From: Candidatus Cloacimonadota bacterium
GTDB lineage: Bacteria; Cloacimonadota; Cloacimonadia; Cloacimonadales; JAJBBL01
Direction of reading: 5' to 3'
NCBI GenBank assembly: GCA_019429305.1
Contig: JAHYIR010000022.1
Coordinates: 1-35,237 of the forward strand
DNA: 35,237 nucleotides
The position numbers were made by a program, and so were the translations under genes. Numbering within the stretch: the stretch's first letter is position 1; each line of letters starts with the position of its first letter. Under the pieces are notes generated by a model. The model had not been told where the DNA came from. It searched no databases and saw nothing but the letters and a program-made list of their open reading frames with translations. Shown here one piece after another: positions 17,324 to 27,622 of this stretch.

Positions 17324-18241
17324 ATGGTAAAAAAAGTAGTTTTATTACAAGGTGGTTTTTCTGAAGAACGTGAAATATCACTGAAATCCTCTGCTGAAAT
17401 ACATAAAGCATTAAATGAATTGGGTTATGAGACTATACCCCTTGATCCAGCTAATTTTACCAATTATCTTCAATTAGGAGAACGAATCCTCTCCATCAAA
17501 CCTGATATAGTTTTTATTGGTTTGCATGGTGGAGTAGGAGAAGAAGGCACATTACAAGCATTTTTGTCCTTGCTTGATATTCCTTACACCGGTTCAAATA
17601 TGAATGCCAGCTCACTCTGCATGGATAAACATCTTAGTTTTGTCTTAGCATATTCAATTGGTATAAAAGTTCCTGAGTATCTTGTTATTGATGAATGCAT
17701 TCCAAAGAATTGGAAATTCGTCGATAATTTAGTTTTACCTTTGGTTGTAAAACCCAACAATTCCGGTTCTTCAGTAGGAATTACTATATTAAGAGATCCA
17801 AACAATCTGATTGAAGCTATTCAAGAAGCTTTCCAATATAGTACAAAGGTAATTATTCAAAAGTATATTGAGGGCTCGGAATTGACAGTCTCTATCCTCG
17901 GTAAGAAAGCTCTCCCTGTTGTTGAGATCAAAGTTAAAGACGGCTGGTATGATTATCAAAATAAATACACTGCTGGCAAAACGATCTATGAAACACCTGC
18001 TGACCTATCTAACGAACAAACTAACAAAATACAAGATATGAGTATAAAGTTATTCAAGACATTTGGCTGTCGTGCCTATGCTCGTATCGATTTTCGCTAT
18101 GATGGGAAAGATTTTTATTTTTTAGAGATCAATACTCTGCCAGGCATGACCTCACTCAGTCTTACACCAATGGCAGCTAAACAGGTAGGAATATCATTTC
18201 CTGAACTTGTTGAGGAGATCATTGAATATTCACTTCTATGA
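17324..18241 (+). CDS. ddl: D-alanine--D-alanine ligase
   Basis: 305 residues, ATP-grasp enzyme that joins two D-Ala for peptidoglycan precursors. Seen in order: VVLLQGGFSEEREISLKS (N-terminal substrate part), FIGLHGGVGEEGTLQAFL, DIPYTGSNMNASSLCMDK, the ATP-grasp VVKPNNSGSSVGITI, the omega-loop WYDYQNKYTAGKT with the Tyr typical of D-Ala-D-Ala rather than D-Ala-D-Lac ligases, and the metal-binding ARIDFRYDG to FLEINTLPGMTSLSL. Length and motifs are complete. AGAGG lies 8 nt before the ATG. It appears to be transcribed alone, not in a mur operon. Confidence 0.95.
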   Translation: MVKKVVLLQGGFSEEREISLKSSAEIHKALNELGYETIPLDPANFTNYLQLGERILSIKPDIVFIGLHGGVGEEGTLQAFLSLLDIPYTGSNMNASSLCMDKHLSFVLAYSIGIKVPEYLVIDECIPKNWKFVDNLVLPLVVKPNNSGSSVGITILRDPNNLIEAIQEAFQYSTKVIIQKYIEGSELTVSILGKKALPVVEIKVKDGWYDYQNKYTAGKTIYETPADLSNEQTNKIQDMSIKLFKTFGCRAYARIDFRYDGKDFYFLEINTLPGMTSLSLTPMAAKQVGISFPELVEEIIEYSLL

Positions 18242-18305
18242 GAGAATTTGCTACTGGTAATTGTAATCTCAAAAACCCTTCATCTATATCCTGCAAAACA
18301 AGTAT

Positions 18306-18325
18306 AAAGCATTTTGGCTTTTTTT
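18306..18325 (+). terminator. Weak possible terminator after ddl
   Basis: A short stem AAAGC/GCTTT with a 6-nt loop is followed by a run of T. The stem is only 5 bp, so the call rests on the T-run and the position 65 nt after the ddl stop. Confidence 0.3.
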
Positions 18326-18401
18326 ATTTACAAAATGACGAGACTTGATTTCAGTATATCAATAATGTAATTTTATTACCCATAAGATGGAGATCTGGCA
18401 T

Positions 18402-21368
18402 ATGAAGATGCAGGAACTGAACTACTATTACAATAAATTTAAATTTGGTGAAGATATCTTTCATAACTTGATGCATAAGCAAATCAAGGAAATTTTACTT
18501 GTCTCTACCTTTTATGATGCCTTTATTTTTGAGCAAGACGGTCGTCTCTCAGAACAGATTTTTGGTGAATACAGGCAACTCAATCTCAGTACAGCTCCCC
18601 GCGTAACAAGTGTTCCTTCAGGCAAAGATGCCTTGCATAAATTAGAGGAGAATGATTATGATTTAGTCATTCTTATGATGAGAATAGGAGAAATAGGGCC
18701 TTTTGAATTGAGTAAACTGATTAAGAAGCATAATCCAGAATTACCGATACTACTCTTATTGAATGTACAATCAGATCTGGCAATTATTGAAAGTCATAAA
18801 CAAGACATGGATTGCATTGATGACGTCTTCATTTGGAATGGTGACACAAAACTGTTCTTAGCGATGGTTAAGAATGTTGAGGATAAACAGAATGTAGCTT
18901 ATGATACTGAGATCGGCTTGGTGAGAGTTATACTGCTTGTTGAGGATTCTGTTCATTACTATTCAATCTTTTTACCCTTATTATATTCTGTCATAATGCG
19001 TCAGACACAACGTTTGATTCAAGAAGAGTTAACCGATATCAATAAAAGACTTCGTATGCGAGCCCGTCCGAAAGTCCTTCTTGTACACAATTATGAAGAT
19101 GCAATTGAGCTTTATGAAAAATACAAGGAATATATGGTGTGTGTTATCTCTGATATCAAATATTCCCATCAAGGAAAGATTGATGATGAAGCAGGCATAA
19201 AGTTAATTAAGACAATAACAGAAGATCAACAAGATATCCCGATCATCTTACAATCTTCTGAAACAGAAAATGCCCTAAAAGCAAAAGAGTTAGGGGTATA
19301 TTTTATTGATAAAAATTCAAAAAAGCTGCTCCACAGTCTCCGCGAATTTATTATCAAGAATCTCGGTTTTGGAGATCTAATCTTTAGAGACACTAGTAAT
19401 CGGGAGATCGCTCGAGTTACTACTTTGAATGAGATAGAACAAATACTTAAAACACTGCCAGACGAATCTTTACTCTATCATAGTAATAGTAATCACTTTT
19501 CCAACTGGCTTGTAGCTCATGGAGAGGTTGTTTTAGCAAAAAAGATACGACCAATGAAAGTTACCGATTTTTCCTCTGTAGATGATTTGAGATCTTTTCT
19601 ATCACAGATATTCGAGGAAGTTAGACGTGATAAGTGCCGAGGAAAGATAATTAATTTTGATATCGCCAGTCTAACTGAAATCGATCAGATTATCCGTTTA
19701 ACTGAAGGTTCTTTGGGTGGTAAAGGGCGAGGTTTGGCTTTTCTTAATGCATTGTTAGTTACCATGGAATTCGACAAGAAATTTCCCGAAGTCAGGATTT
19801 CACTACCGAGTACTGCTATCATTGGTACTAATGAATTTGATACTTTTCTGGAAAACCTGAATTTTGACGAATCAATAGCAAACTTATCAGACAGAGAAAT
19901 TGATGAATTTTTTCTCAAAGGCGAATTAAGTTCCGAACTAATTGCTCGTTTAGAAGTATATTTAGATAAGATATACTATCCGATAGCTGTTCGTTCTTCC
20001 GGACTTTTAGAAGACTCACAATCTCAACCTTTTGCTGGTGTGTATCGAACCTATATGCTCCCTAATAACAATCCAGACAAGAAAGTAAGACTTAGGCAAC
20101 TTACAGATGCCATCAAATTGGTATTTTCTTCGGTATATCTCAAAAATGCCCGTGGTTACATTGAGGGATTAAACTATAAAACCGAAGAAGAAAAGATGGC
20201 TGTTATCATACAGGAAATTGTAGGAAGTAATTTTAATAATACCCACTACTATCCGCATATCTCTGGAGCAGCTCAATCATACAACTTCTACCCTACTTCT
20301 TATATGGAAAATTCCGATGGGATAGCTGCAATTGCTTTGGGGTTAGGCAAGTCAATCGTCGAAGGTAAAGAGAACTATCGTTTTTGTCCAAAATACCCTA
20401 AACTGGAACCATTGCAACCGGATGATCGTATAAAAAGTTCTCAGAAAGATTTTTATGCTTTGAGTCTGCAAAAGAACAATTTCGATCTTAAAGAGGGTGA
20501 TGATGCAACTCTGGTCAAGTTGGATCTAAAAACAGCAGAAAAAGAGGGTGCCTTAACAAATCTTGCTACTGTATGGGACTATCAAAATAACCGTTTTGTA
20601 GATTCGTTAACAACTCCCGGCATCAGAGTCTTAACTTTCCCGGGTATACTTAAATATAATCATTTCCCGTTAGCGGAGATCTTACAACAGATTCTGGAAA
20701 TCGGAGAAATTGCACTCGGTACCCCGGTTGAAATCGAATTTGCCGTTAATCTGGACAATAACCCCTCCAAGGGGATCTTCCCAACTTTTTACATCTTGCA
20801 GATAAGGCCCTTATCAATTGCTATAGAGAGCTACAATATCGATACTTCAAAGATCGATAAATCAAAGTTATTCTTGTATACTGAAAAAGGGATGGGTAAT
20901 GGTATCATAGATAATATATATGATGTAGTTTTCCTTGATCATTCAAAATTCGATAAGACACAAACCGTCAAAATGCAGGAAGAAATTGAGCAGTTGAATA
21001 ATGAAATGAGGAAGGAAGATCGTGAGTATGTTCTCATAGGTCCAGGCAGATGGGGTTCAAGAGACCGGTTTTTAGGTATTCCTGTCCGATGGGCTCAGAT
21101 AAACAAAGCAAAAGTTATTGTTGAAACAGGTCTGGAAGATTTTTTGATAGAAGCTTCTCAAGGTACTCACTTCTTTCATAATATAGTTGCCATGCAAGTT
21201 GGATACTTCACAATACCTTTTGTCTCATCCACCGATTTCATCGATTGGGAATGGCTAAAAGATCAGAAAGAGATAACCAGAACAGATTTCTTCATACATG
21301 TAAGAACCAATCGCCCTTTAATCATCAAAATGGATGGCAAGAAAGGAATTGCCCTGATCGAAAAATAG
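18402..21368 (+). CDS. Receiver-like / PPDK-type ATP-binding fusion protein, copy 1
   Basis: 988 residues from the ATG at 18402 (GGAG 9 nt upstream; matches the N-terminus of copy 2). An ATG at 18387 is the alternative. Residues about 25-130 form a degenerate receiver-like domain (KEILLVSTFYDAF, DLVILMMRIG). Residues about 220-320 form a second receiver-like domain that keeps Asp251 (VISDIKY) and Lys304 (FIDKNS). From about 437 the PEP-synthase/PPDK nucleotide-binding domain runs: GGKGRGLAFLNAL, AVRSSGLLEDSQSQPFAG, ending near IEFAVN and FYILQIRPL (about 800). A C-terminal domain holds GPGRWGSRDRFLGIPV. The phosphohistidine (TSHAA-type) and PEP/pyruvate TIM-barrel domains of real PEP synthase are absent. 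I recall proteins of this architecture throughout Bacteroidetes; their role is not known to me. It probably uses ATP in a regulated phosphotransfer. Confidence 0.85.
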   Translation: MKMQELNYYYNKFKFGEDIFHNLMHKQIKEILLVSTFYDAFIFEQDGRLSEQIFGEYRQLNLSTAPRVTSVPSGKDALHKLEENDYDLVILMMRIGEIGPFELSKLIKKHNPELPILLLLNVQSDLAIIESHKQDMDCIDDVFIWNGDTKLFLAMVKNVEDKQNVAYDTEIGLVRVILLVEDSVHYYSIFLPLLYSVIMRQTQRLIQEELTDINKRLRMRARPKVLLVHNYEDAIELYEKYKEYMVCVISDIKYSHQGKIDDEAGIKLIKTITEDQQDIPIILQSSETENALKAKELGVYFIDKNSKKLLHSLREFIIKNLGFGDLIFRDTSNREIARVTTLNEIEQILKTLPDESLLYHSNSNHFSNWLVAHGEVVLAKKIRPMKVTDFSSVDDLRSFLSQIFEEVRRDKCRGKIINFDIASLTEIDQIIRLTEGSLGGKGRGLAFLNALLVTMEFDKKFPEVRISLPSTAIIGTNEFDTFLENLNFDESIANLSDREIDEFFLKGELSSELIARLEVYLDKIYYPIAVRSSGLLEDSQSQPFAGVYRTYMLPNNNPDKKVRLRQLTDAIKLVFSSVYLKNARGYIEGLNYKTEEEKMAVIIQEIVGSNFNNTHYYPHISGAAQSYNFYPTSYMENSDGIAAIALGLGKSIVEGKENYRFCPKYPKLEPLQPDDRIKSSQKDFYALSLQKNNFDLKEGDDATLVKLDLKTAEKEGALTNLATVWDYQNNRFVDSLTTPGIRVLTFPGILKYNHFPLAEILQQILEIGEIALGTPVEIEFAVNLDNNPSKGIFPTFYILQIRPLSIAIESYNIDTSKIDKSKLFLYTEKGMGNGIIDNIYDVVFLDHSKFDKTQTVKMQEEIEQLNNEMRKEDREYVLIGPGRWGSRDRFLGIPVRWAQINKAKVIVETGLEDFLIEASQGTHFFHNIVAMQVGYFTIPFVSSTDFIDWEWLKDQKEITRTDFFIHVRTNRPLIIKMDGKKGIALIEK

Positions 21369-21384
21369 TAGGTTTGCTTAGATT

Positions 21385-24300
21385 ATGAAAAAGTTTGAAA
21401 CCAAGGACCTTATCCATTACTATAACAAACTCAAATATGGTGAAGATACTTTTCATAATCTGATGCAGTATAGAATCAGAGACATCCTCTTAGTGTCTAC
21501 TTTCTATGATGCTTTCATTCTCGAACAGGACGGACACCTTTCCGATAAACTCTTCGGTGAATATCAACAACTTGATCTATCATTGTATCCCAAAATAGTA
21601 ACCACCCCTTCGGCGGAAGAAGCTATAAAATTAGTTCAAGAGCAAAAATTCGACCTTGTGATCACACTGGAAAATGTCGGAAGGATTTCATCAGTTGATC
21701 TAGCAAGAGAGATAAAAGCTCTCGATAAGGAATTGCCCATTCTTCTCTTGCTCAACCAAACAGTCAATCCTCTCTACTTTGAACAAAATTCAGAATACGG
21801 AGAACTATTTGATGGCATCTTTTGCTGGGAAGGAGATGCAAAAATTTTCCTTACTATGGTTAAGCTTACAGAAGATAAAAGAAACTTAAAACATGATACG
21901 GAAGTCGGTTTAACTCGAGTCATTCTTCTCTATGAAAAATCTATTAAGTACTATTCTAAATTTCTTCCCTTAATCTATTACGAACTTGTTCGACAGACAC
22001 AACGACTTATCAAAGAAGAGCTAAATGATATAAACAAACGGCTCAGAATGAGAGCACGGCCAAAAGTTATCCTTGTTCACTCTTTGGAAGAAGCACTAAA
22101 AATATATGATGAATTTAAGAATTACATAACCTGTGTTATCTCGGCAGAAAACTCTATTGTTGAGAAAAAACCGCATCTCTGTTATAAAATAAATGGTCTA
22201 AAACTCTTTAAGAAGATCAGGGAAAATGACCAAAGAACCTCTTTAATGCTTCATTCTTCAGATCAGAGCATCATAAGAGATGCTTTAGACGATAGTATTT
22301 ATTATCTTTATGAAGGTTCTTCAGCTTTCTGGCGCGATTTTAGAAACTTCCTACACACGAGCCAAGGGTTCGGAGACTTTGTCTTTCGTGATCAAACAGG
22401 CAAAATCATTGATACGGCAGCATCAATGCGTGAGTTTGAGCAGAAACTCAAGACTATTAGTGACGATTCTCTCAAGTTTCATTCAGATTTGAATCATTTC
22501 TCAGCTTGGTTGATAGCTCATGGTGAATTTCAGGTAGCCAGAGTGATCGCACCAAAGAAGATCGAAGATTTTCCCGATATTAAAAACCTGCGAGATTATT
22601 TAATAGCTGTTTTCCAGTATGTCAATAGACAGAAGAACCGTGGTAAGATTGTCAGTTTTAACGAAGACAGTTTGACAGATGAAAAGCAGATAGTTCGTCT
22701 TTCTGAGGGCTCATTGGGTGGTAAAGGAAGAGGTTTGGCATTTCTAAATGCGTTAATGGAAACAATGGAATTTGATGACTATTTTCCGGATATTCATATC
22801 AAATTACCATGTACAGCAATTATCTGCACAGATGAATTTGACTCTTTTATCGAACGGAATAAACTCAATCTCGATTTTACAAAATACAGCGACTATGAAA
22901 TTGACCGAATGTTTGTCGAAGCTCAGCTTTCTGATGAATTAATGTCCAGATTAAGGATATATCTAAATATCATTAGAAAACCAATAGCTGTTCGTTCTTC
23001 CGGTCTCTTGGAAGATTCACAATCCCAACCATTTGCCGGTGTGTATCGTACTTTTATGTTACCCAATAACCATCCTGATGATGAAATCCGCTTACTACGG
23101 CTTTGTAATGCCATTAAGCTCATTTTTGCATCGATATATCTCAAGAATACTCGCAACTATATAGAAGGGATTAATTTTAAGATAGAAGAAGAGAAAATGG
23201 CTGTCATTCTCCAGACTGTTGTCGGGAAACAATATAACTCTTACTATTATCCACATTTCTCGGGTGTAGCTCAATCATATAATTATTATCCGACTTCTTA
23301 CATGAAGCATAATGACGGTATTGTTTCCTTAGCTGTCGGTTTGGGTAAATCTGTAGTAGATAGAGAGAAGAGCTATTCTTTCTGTCCTCGTTACCCTCGT
23401 ATTGAGTTTATGCCACCTTTCCGGGTTGTCGAATATAGTCAGAGTCATTTTTACGCTATCAACTTGCAGTCAAACGAACTCGATCTGGTGAAGGGAGAAG
23501 AAGAATCTTTGGTTAAAAAGAAAATCGAAAATAATGAAAAAGAGGGACCTCTGATCAATGTTACTTCCATTTGGGATTATGAGAATAACGCCTTCCTTGA
23601 AGGAACCTTTGTCAAAGGTCCCCGAGTAATAACCTTCCGATCTATTACTCATTTTAATCTTATCCCCCTTTCTGATATTCTAAATTTGATCCTGCAAATT
23701 GGTGAGAAAGCTATGGGTATCCCGGTAGAAATCGAGTTCGCGGTTAATCTGGAAGAAGATCCATCAGACGAAGATGAAAAACAACTACCTGCATTCTATC
23801 TCCTGCAAATCAGACCTCTCAACGTCAGTAAAGAGAGATTAAGTATTGATCTGAATTCTATTGACAAAAAGGAATCACTGTTATTTTCATCCTGTGCATT
23901 AGGAAACGGAGTTATTGACGGGATCCATGACTTGATTTATTTAGTCCCCGATCTTTTTGATAACAGTAAAACGTTACAAATGAGAGATGAGATTGAGTTT
24001 CTAAATGAAACATTACGGAAAGAGAATCGCTATTATATCCTCATTGGACCCGGTAGGTGGGGTTCCAGTGATCGTTTTCTCGGTATTCCGGTAAAATGGG
24101 CTCAGATCAATCGAGCTAAGGTAATTGTGGAAGTCGGGTTAAAGAATTTTATTGTTGAAGCTTCACAGGGTAGCCATTTCTTTCAAAACGTGTTTGCTAT
24201 GAATGTAGGTTATTTTACTATCCCTTACAGTGAAAACAGTATCAACTGGATATGGCTGAATAAACAAAAAATACATCAAAAAACAGATCATTTTATCCAT

Positions 24301-24390
24301 CTGCGAAGTAATAATCCTTTTCTGACCAAAATAGACGGCAGAAAAGGAGCTGCTATAATTTTTAAACCTCAAGGAGGTGGTAAGAAATAA
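21385..24390 (+). CDS. Receiver-like / PPDK-type ATP-binding fusion protein, copy 2
   Basis: 1001 residues, starting 16 nt after copy 1 and co-linear with it over the whole length; by eye more than half the positions match in the ATP domain. Shared blocks are IHYYNKLKYGEDTFHNLM, DILLVSTFYDAFI, RLRMRARPK, SLGGKGRGLAFLNAL, PIAVRSSGLLEDSQSQPFAG, IEFAVN, LLQIRPL and GPGRWGSSDRFLGIPV. The second receiver-like domain has decayed: the Asp is Ala254 (VISAEN) and the FIDKNS lysine motif is replaced by YLYEGSS. The ATP-binding part looks intact. No phosphohistidine domain is present. This is a tandem duplication with divergence of the regulatory half, so the two products may form a heteromer or respond to different signals (inference). 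gdhA follows. Confidence 0.85.
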   Translation: MKKFETKDLIHYYNKLKYGEDTFHNLMQYRIRDILLVSTFYDAFILEQDGHLSDKLFGEYQQLDLSLYPKIVTTPSAEEAIKLVQEQKFDLVITLENVGRISSVDLAREIKALDKELPILLLLNQTVNPLYFEQNSEYGELFDGIFCWEGDAKIFLTMVKLTEDKRNLKHDTEVGLTRVILLYEKSIKYYSKFLPLIYYELVRQTQRLIKEELNDINKRLRMRARPKVILVHSLEEALKIYDEFKNYITCVISAENSIVEKKPHLCYKINGLKLFKKIRENDQRTSLMLHSSDQSIIRDALDDSIYYLYEGSSAFWRDFRNFLHTSQGFGDFVFRDQTGKIIDTAASMREFEQKLKTISDDSLKFHSDLNHFSAWLIAHGEFQVARVIAPKKIEDFPDIKNLRDYLIAVFQYVNRQKNRGKIVSFNEDSLTDEKQIVRLSEGSLGGKGRGLAFLNALMETMEFDDYFPDIHIKLPCTAIICTDEFDSFIERNKLNLDFTKYSDYEIDRMFVEAQLSDELMSRLRIYLNIIRKPIAVRSSGLLEDSQSQPFAGVYRTFMLPNNHPDDEIRLLRLCNAIKLIFASIYLKNTRNYIEGINFKIEEEKMAVILQTVVGKQYNSYYYPHFSGVAQSYNYYPTSYMKHNDGIVSLAVGLGKSVVDREKSYSFCPRYPRIEFMPPFRVVEYSQSHFYAINLQSNELDLVKGEEESLVKKKIENNEKEGPLINVTSIWDYENNAFLEGTFVKGPRVITFRSITHFNLIPLSDILNLILQIGEKAMGIPVEIEFAVNLEEDPSDEDEKQLPAFYLLQIRPLNVSKERLSIDLNSIDKKESLLFSSCALGNGVIDGIHDLIYLVPDLFDNSKTLQMRDEIEFLNETLRKENRYYILIGPGRWGSSDRFLGIPVKWAQINRAKVIVEVGLKNFIVEASQGSHFFQNVFAMNVGYFTIPYSENSINWIWLNKQKIHQKTDHFIHLRSNNPFLTKIDGRKGAAIIFKPQGGGKK

Positions 24391-24425
24391 AAATTTTAAC
24401 GGTCATTTGCCTGGTAAACAAGTGA

Positions 24426-24453
24426 TTGAGCATACTAAGTACATTAGTATAGA
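24426..24453 (+). promoter_or_regulatory. Putative gdhA promoter with internal dyad
   Basis: TTGAGC (24426-24431) and TATAGA (24448-24453) are 16 nt apart, about 35 nt before the gdhA ATG. The spacer and -10 carry a perfect inverted repeat ATACTAA-N5-TTAGTAT (24432-24450), a likely operator. GGAGG follows at 24475-24479. Confidence 0.5.
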
Positions 24454-24485
24454 TCGTAAGCAAAAAAAACGTTGGAGGTATTTGA

Positions 24486-25817
<1,332 letters not shown>

Positions 25818-25827
25818 TCTTAAAATA

Positions 25828-25858
25828 TGGTGCCGTTCAAATGAACGGCACCACTTTT
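25828..25858 (+). terminator. Strong rho-independent terminator after gdhA
   Basis: An 11-bp GC-rich stem (GGTGCCGTTC / GAACGGCACC plus a T-A pair) with loop AAAT is followed by CTTTTTG. It ends only 13 nt before the next gene's start, so it may also control read-through into the kinase gene. Confidence 0.9.
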
Positions 25859-25871
25859 TGAAAGACTACTT

Positions 25872-27566
25872 ATGCTAAAAAGAATATGTGAAATTTCCAA
25901 CAGGATTTTACGCTGTGCCAGTGGTGATTTTAAGAAACTTGAGTTTATCAAAGGTATAGCTGCTATTTTTGATGAATTTTCTAAAGCTAATTCAGTTGTT
26001 ATCTATTTGGGTGATCAAGAAAAACTAAATGTGTTCGAATATTTACCAGTTGATGTTATCTCGGTAAAAAAACAAAGAAAAACCGATTTCCCTTTTCAAC
26101 ACTATAATCGCAGAGAGTTGTTGGATCTCAACTTCAAAAAAGAATTTTCCTCATGGATTGAAAGCTTTTTTAATCAGGAAATTATCAAAAACAGGAAGAA
26201 ATCTCAACCTATTGCTTTACAGAATATTGTAACCGAGGAAGGGATCTGTTTCTTTATCAATGATATAGATATTAATGGATCACAAAAAACTACCACTGAA
26301 AATTTTCAATCCTACTATATCATCCCCTTCTTGATAGATGCGAAAAACTTCGCTATCCTTGTTATGAGAGCTTTCAAGAGAAATGCCTTTGACCGCCCTA
26401 ACATTAACTTCTTCTCTAAATTAATTCAAGTATTATCTGAAGGTTTCTCTCATCAATACGCTCAAGATGCACTCAAAGAAAGAGTAAAAGAATTACTTTG
26501 TCTTTATCAGATCACACAAATTGCTAATAAACCTAACCTTACCATCAATCAAGTATTGCAACAAATTGCCGATATACTCCCCTCTGCTATGCAATATCCG
26601 GAAATTGCCTTTGCCCGTATCTACGTAGATGATGAATATTATAAGAGTAAAAACTTCCGGGAGAGCAAAATTAAATTATCAGCCCGGATTGCCTATAAAT
26701 ATGAACAGCGTGGATTTTTAGAAGTCTTTTATCGTGAAAGAGACATTCCGAAATACGGTCAGGTCTTTCTCCAAGAGGAAGAAAACTTGTTAGAGACTGT
26801 TTCCAAACAGATCGCTCTCATTATTGAACGAAAACAGGTTGAAGAACTAAATACGAAGTTACAGGAACAACTCCGTCATGCAGATAGATTAGCAACCATT
26901 GGACAACTCTCTGCCGGTATAGCTCATGAGATCAATGAACCCTTGGCTACTATCCTCGGTTTTGCTCAACTTATCGAAAAGGGTGAAAACATTCCTTCTG
27001 AAGCGATCGAAGATGCAAAAAAGATAATCAATGCGACTCTTCATAGTCGTGAAATAGTACGCAAACTAATGCTATTTTCCAGACAGATGCCACCAAAAAA
27101 GGGTAAAGTTAATCTCAATCAGGTTATTGATGAGGGTCTTTATTTTTTGGAGAGCCGATGCCAGAAATCGGGTATCGAGATTATTAGAAATTTGGAAAAA
27201 GATCTGCCGGAAATAGATGCCGACCCCAATCAGATCCATCAGGTATTGGTAAATCTAATCGTTAATTCTATTCATGCTATGCCCAAAGGCGGTAAACTAA
27301 TTCTGGCAACGAAAAACAATCCTGATAATTCCATCTCATTTTCCGTTGAAGATACCGGAACAGGAATCAATGAAGAGATCCAGCAAAAGATATTCATTCC
27401 CTTCTTTACGACTAAAGACATTGATCAGGGAACCGGCTTGGGGCTTTCTGTTGTTCACGGGATCATCTCTGCCCACAATGGTCAGATCAACGTTAATAGT
27501 AAGCTCGGAAAAGGTAGTATCTTTGAAATTAAGCTTCCTATATACGGCAACTTAAAGAACAAATAA
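25872..27566 (+). CDS. NtrB-like sensor histidine kinase with GAF-like N-terminus
   Basis: 564 residues, cytoplasmic (no membrane segment seen). Residues 1-200 and 200-330 look like two GAF-type sensor domains, the second ending in the linker LIIERKQVEELNTKLQEQLRHADRLA. The dimerisation/phosphotransfer helix carries His352 in SAGIAHEINEPLATILGF. The ATPase domain has N box VLVNLIVNSIHAMPKGG, G1 EDTGTGINEE, F box PFFTTKD and G2 GTGLGLSVVHGI. The output partner is almost surely the sigma54 activator 56 nt downstream. No good ribosome binding site precedes the ATG, and the gdhA terminator ends 13 nt upstream, so either read-through or a promoter hidden at the gdhA end is needed. Confidence 0.92.
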   Translation: MLKRICEISNRILRCASGDFKKLEFIKGIAAIFDEFSKANSVVIYLGDQEKLNVFEYLPVDVISVKKQRKTDFPFQHYNRRELLDLNFKKEFSSWIESFFNQEIIKNRKKSQPIALQNIVTEEGICFFINDIDINGSQKTTTENFQSYYIIPFLIDAKNFAILVMRAFKRNAFDRPNINFFSKLIQVLSEGFSHQYAQDALKERVKELLCLYQITQIANKPNLTINQVLQQIADILPSAMQYPEIAFARIYVDDEYYKSKNFRESKIKLSARIAYKYEQRGFLEVFYRERDIPKYGQVFLQEEENLLETVSKQIALIIERKQVEELNTKLQEQLRHADRLATIGQLSAGIAHEINEPLATILGFAQLIEKGENIPSEAIEDAKKIINATLHSREIVRKLMLFSRQMPPKKGKVNLNQVIDEGLYFLESRCQKSGIEIIRNLEKDLPEIDADPNQIHQVLVNLIVNSIHAMPKGGKLILATKNNPDNSISFSVEDTGTGINEEIQQKIFIPFFTTKDIDQGTGLGLSVVHGIISAHNGQINVNSKLGKGSIFEIKLPIYGNLKNK

Positions 27567-27622
27567 CCGGTGAGGAAAGATTGCTTATTACGGACTCCCA
27601 ATTATAAAAGGATTCATAGATT

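Noticed and set aside
18395-18415. TGGCAT...ATGCAG resembling a sigma54 promoter before the first receiver/PPDK gene
   Set aside because: GG to GC spacing is 13, not 12, and the motif overlaps the translation start.
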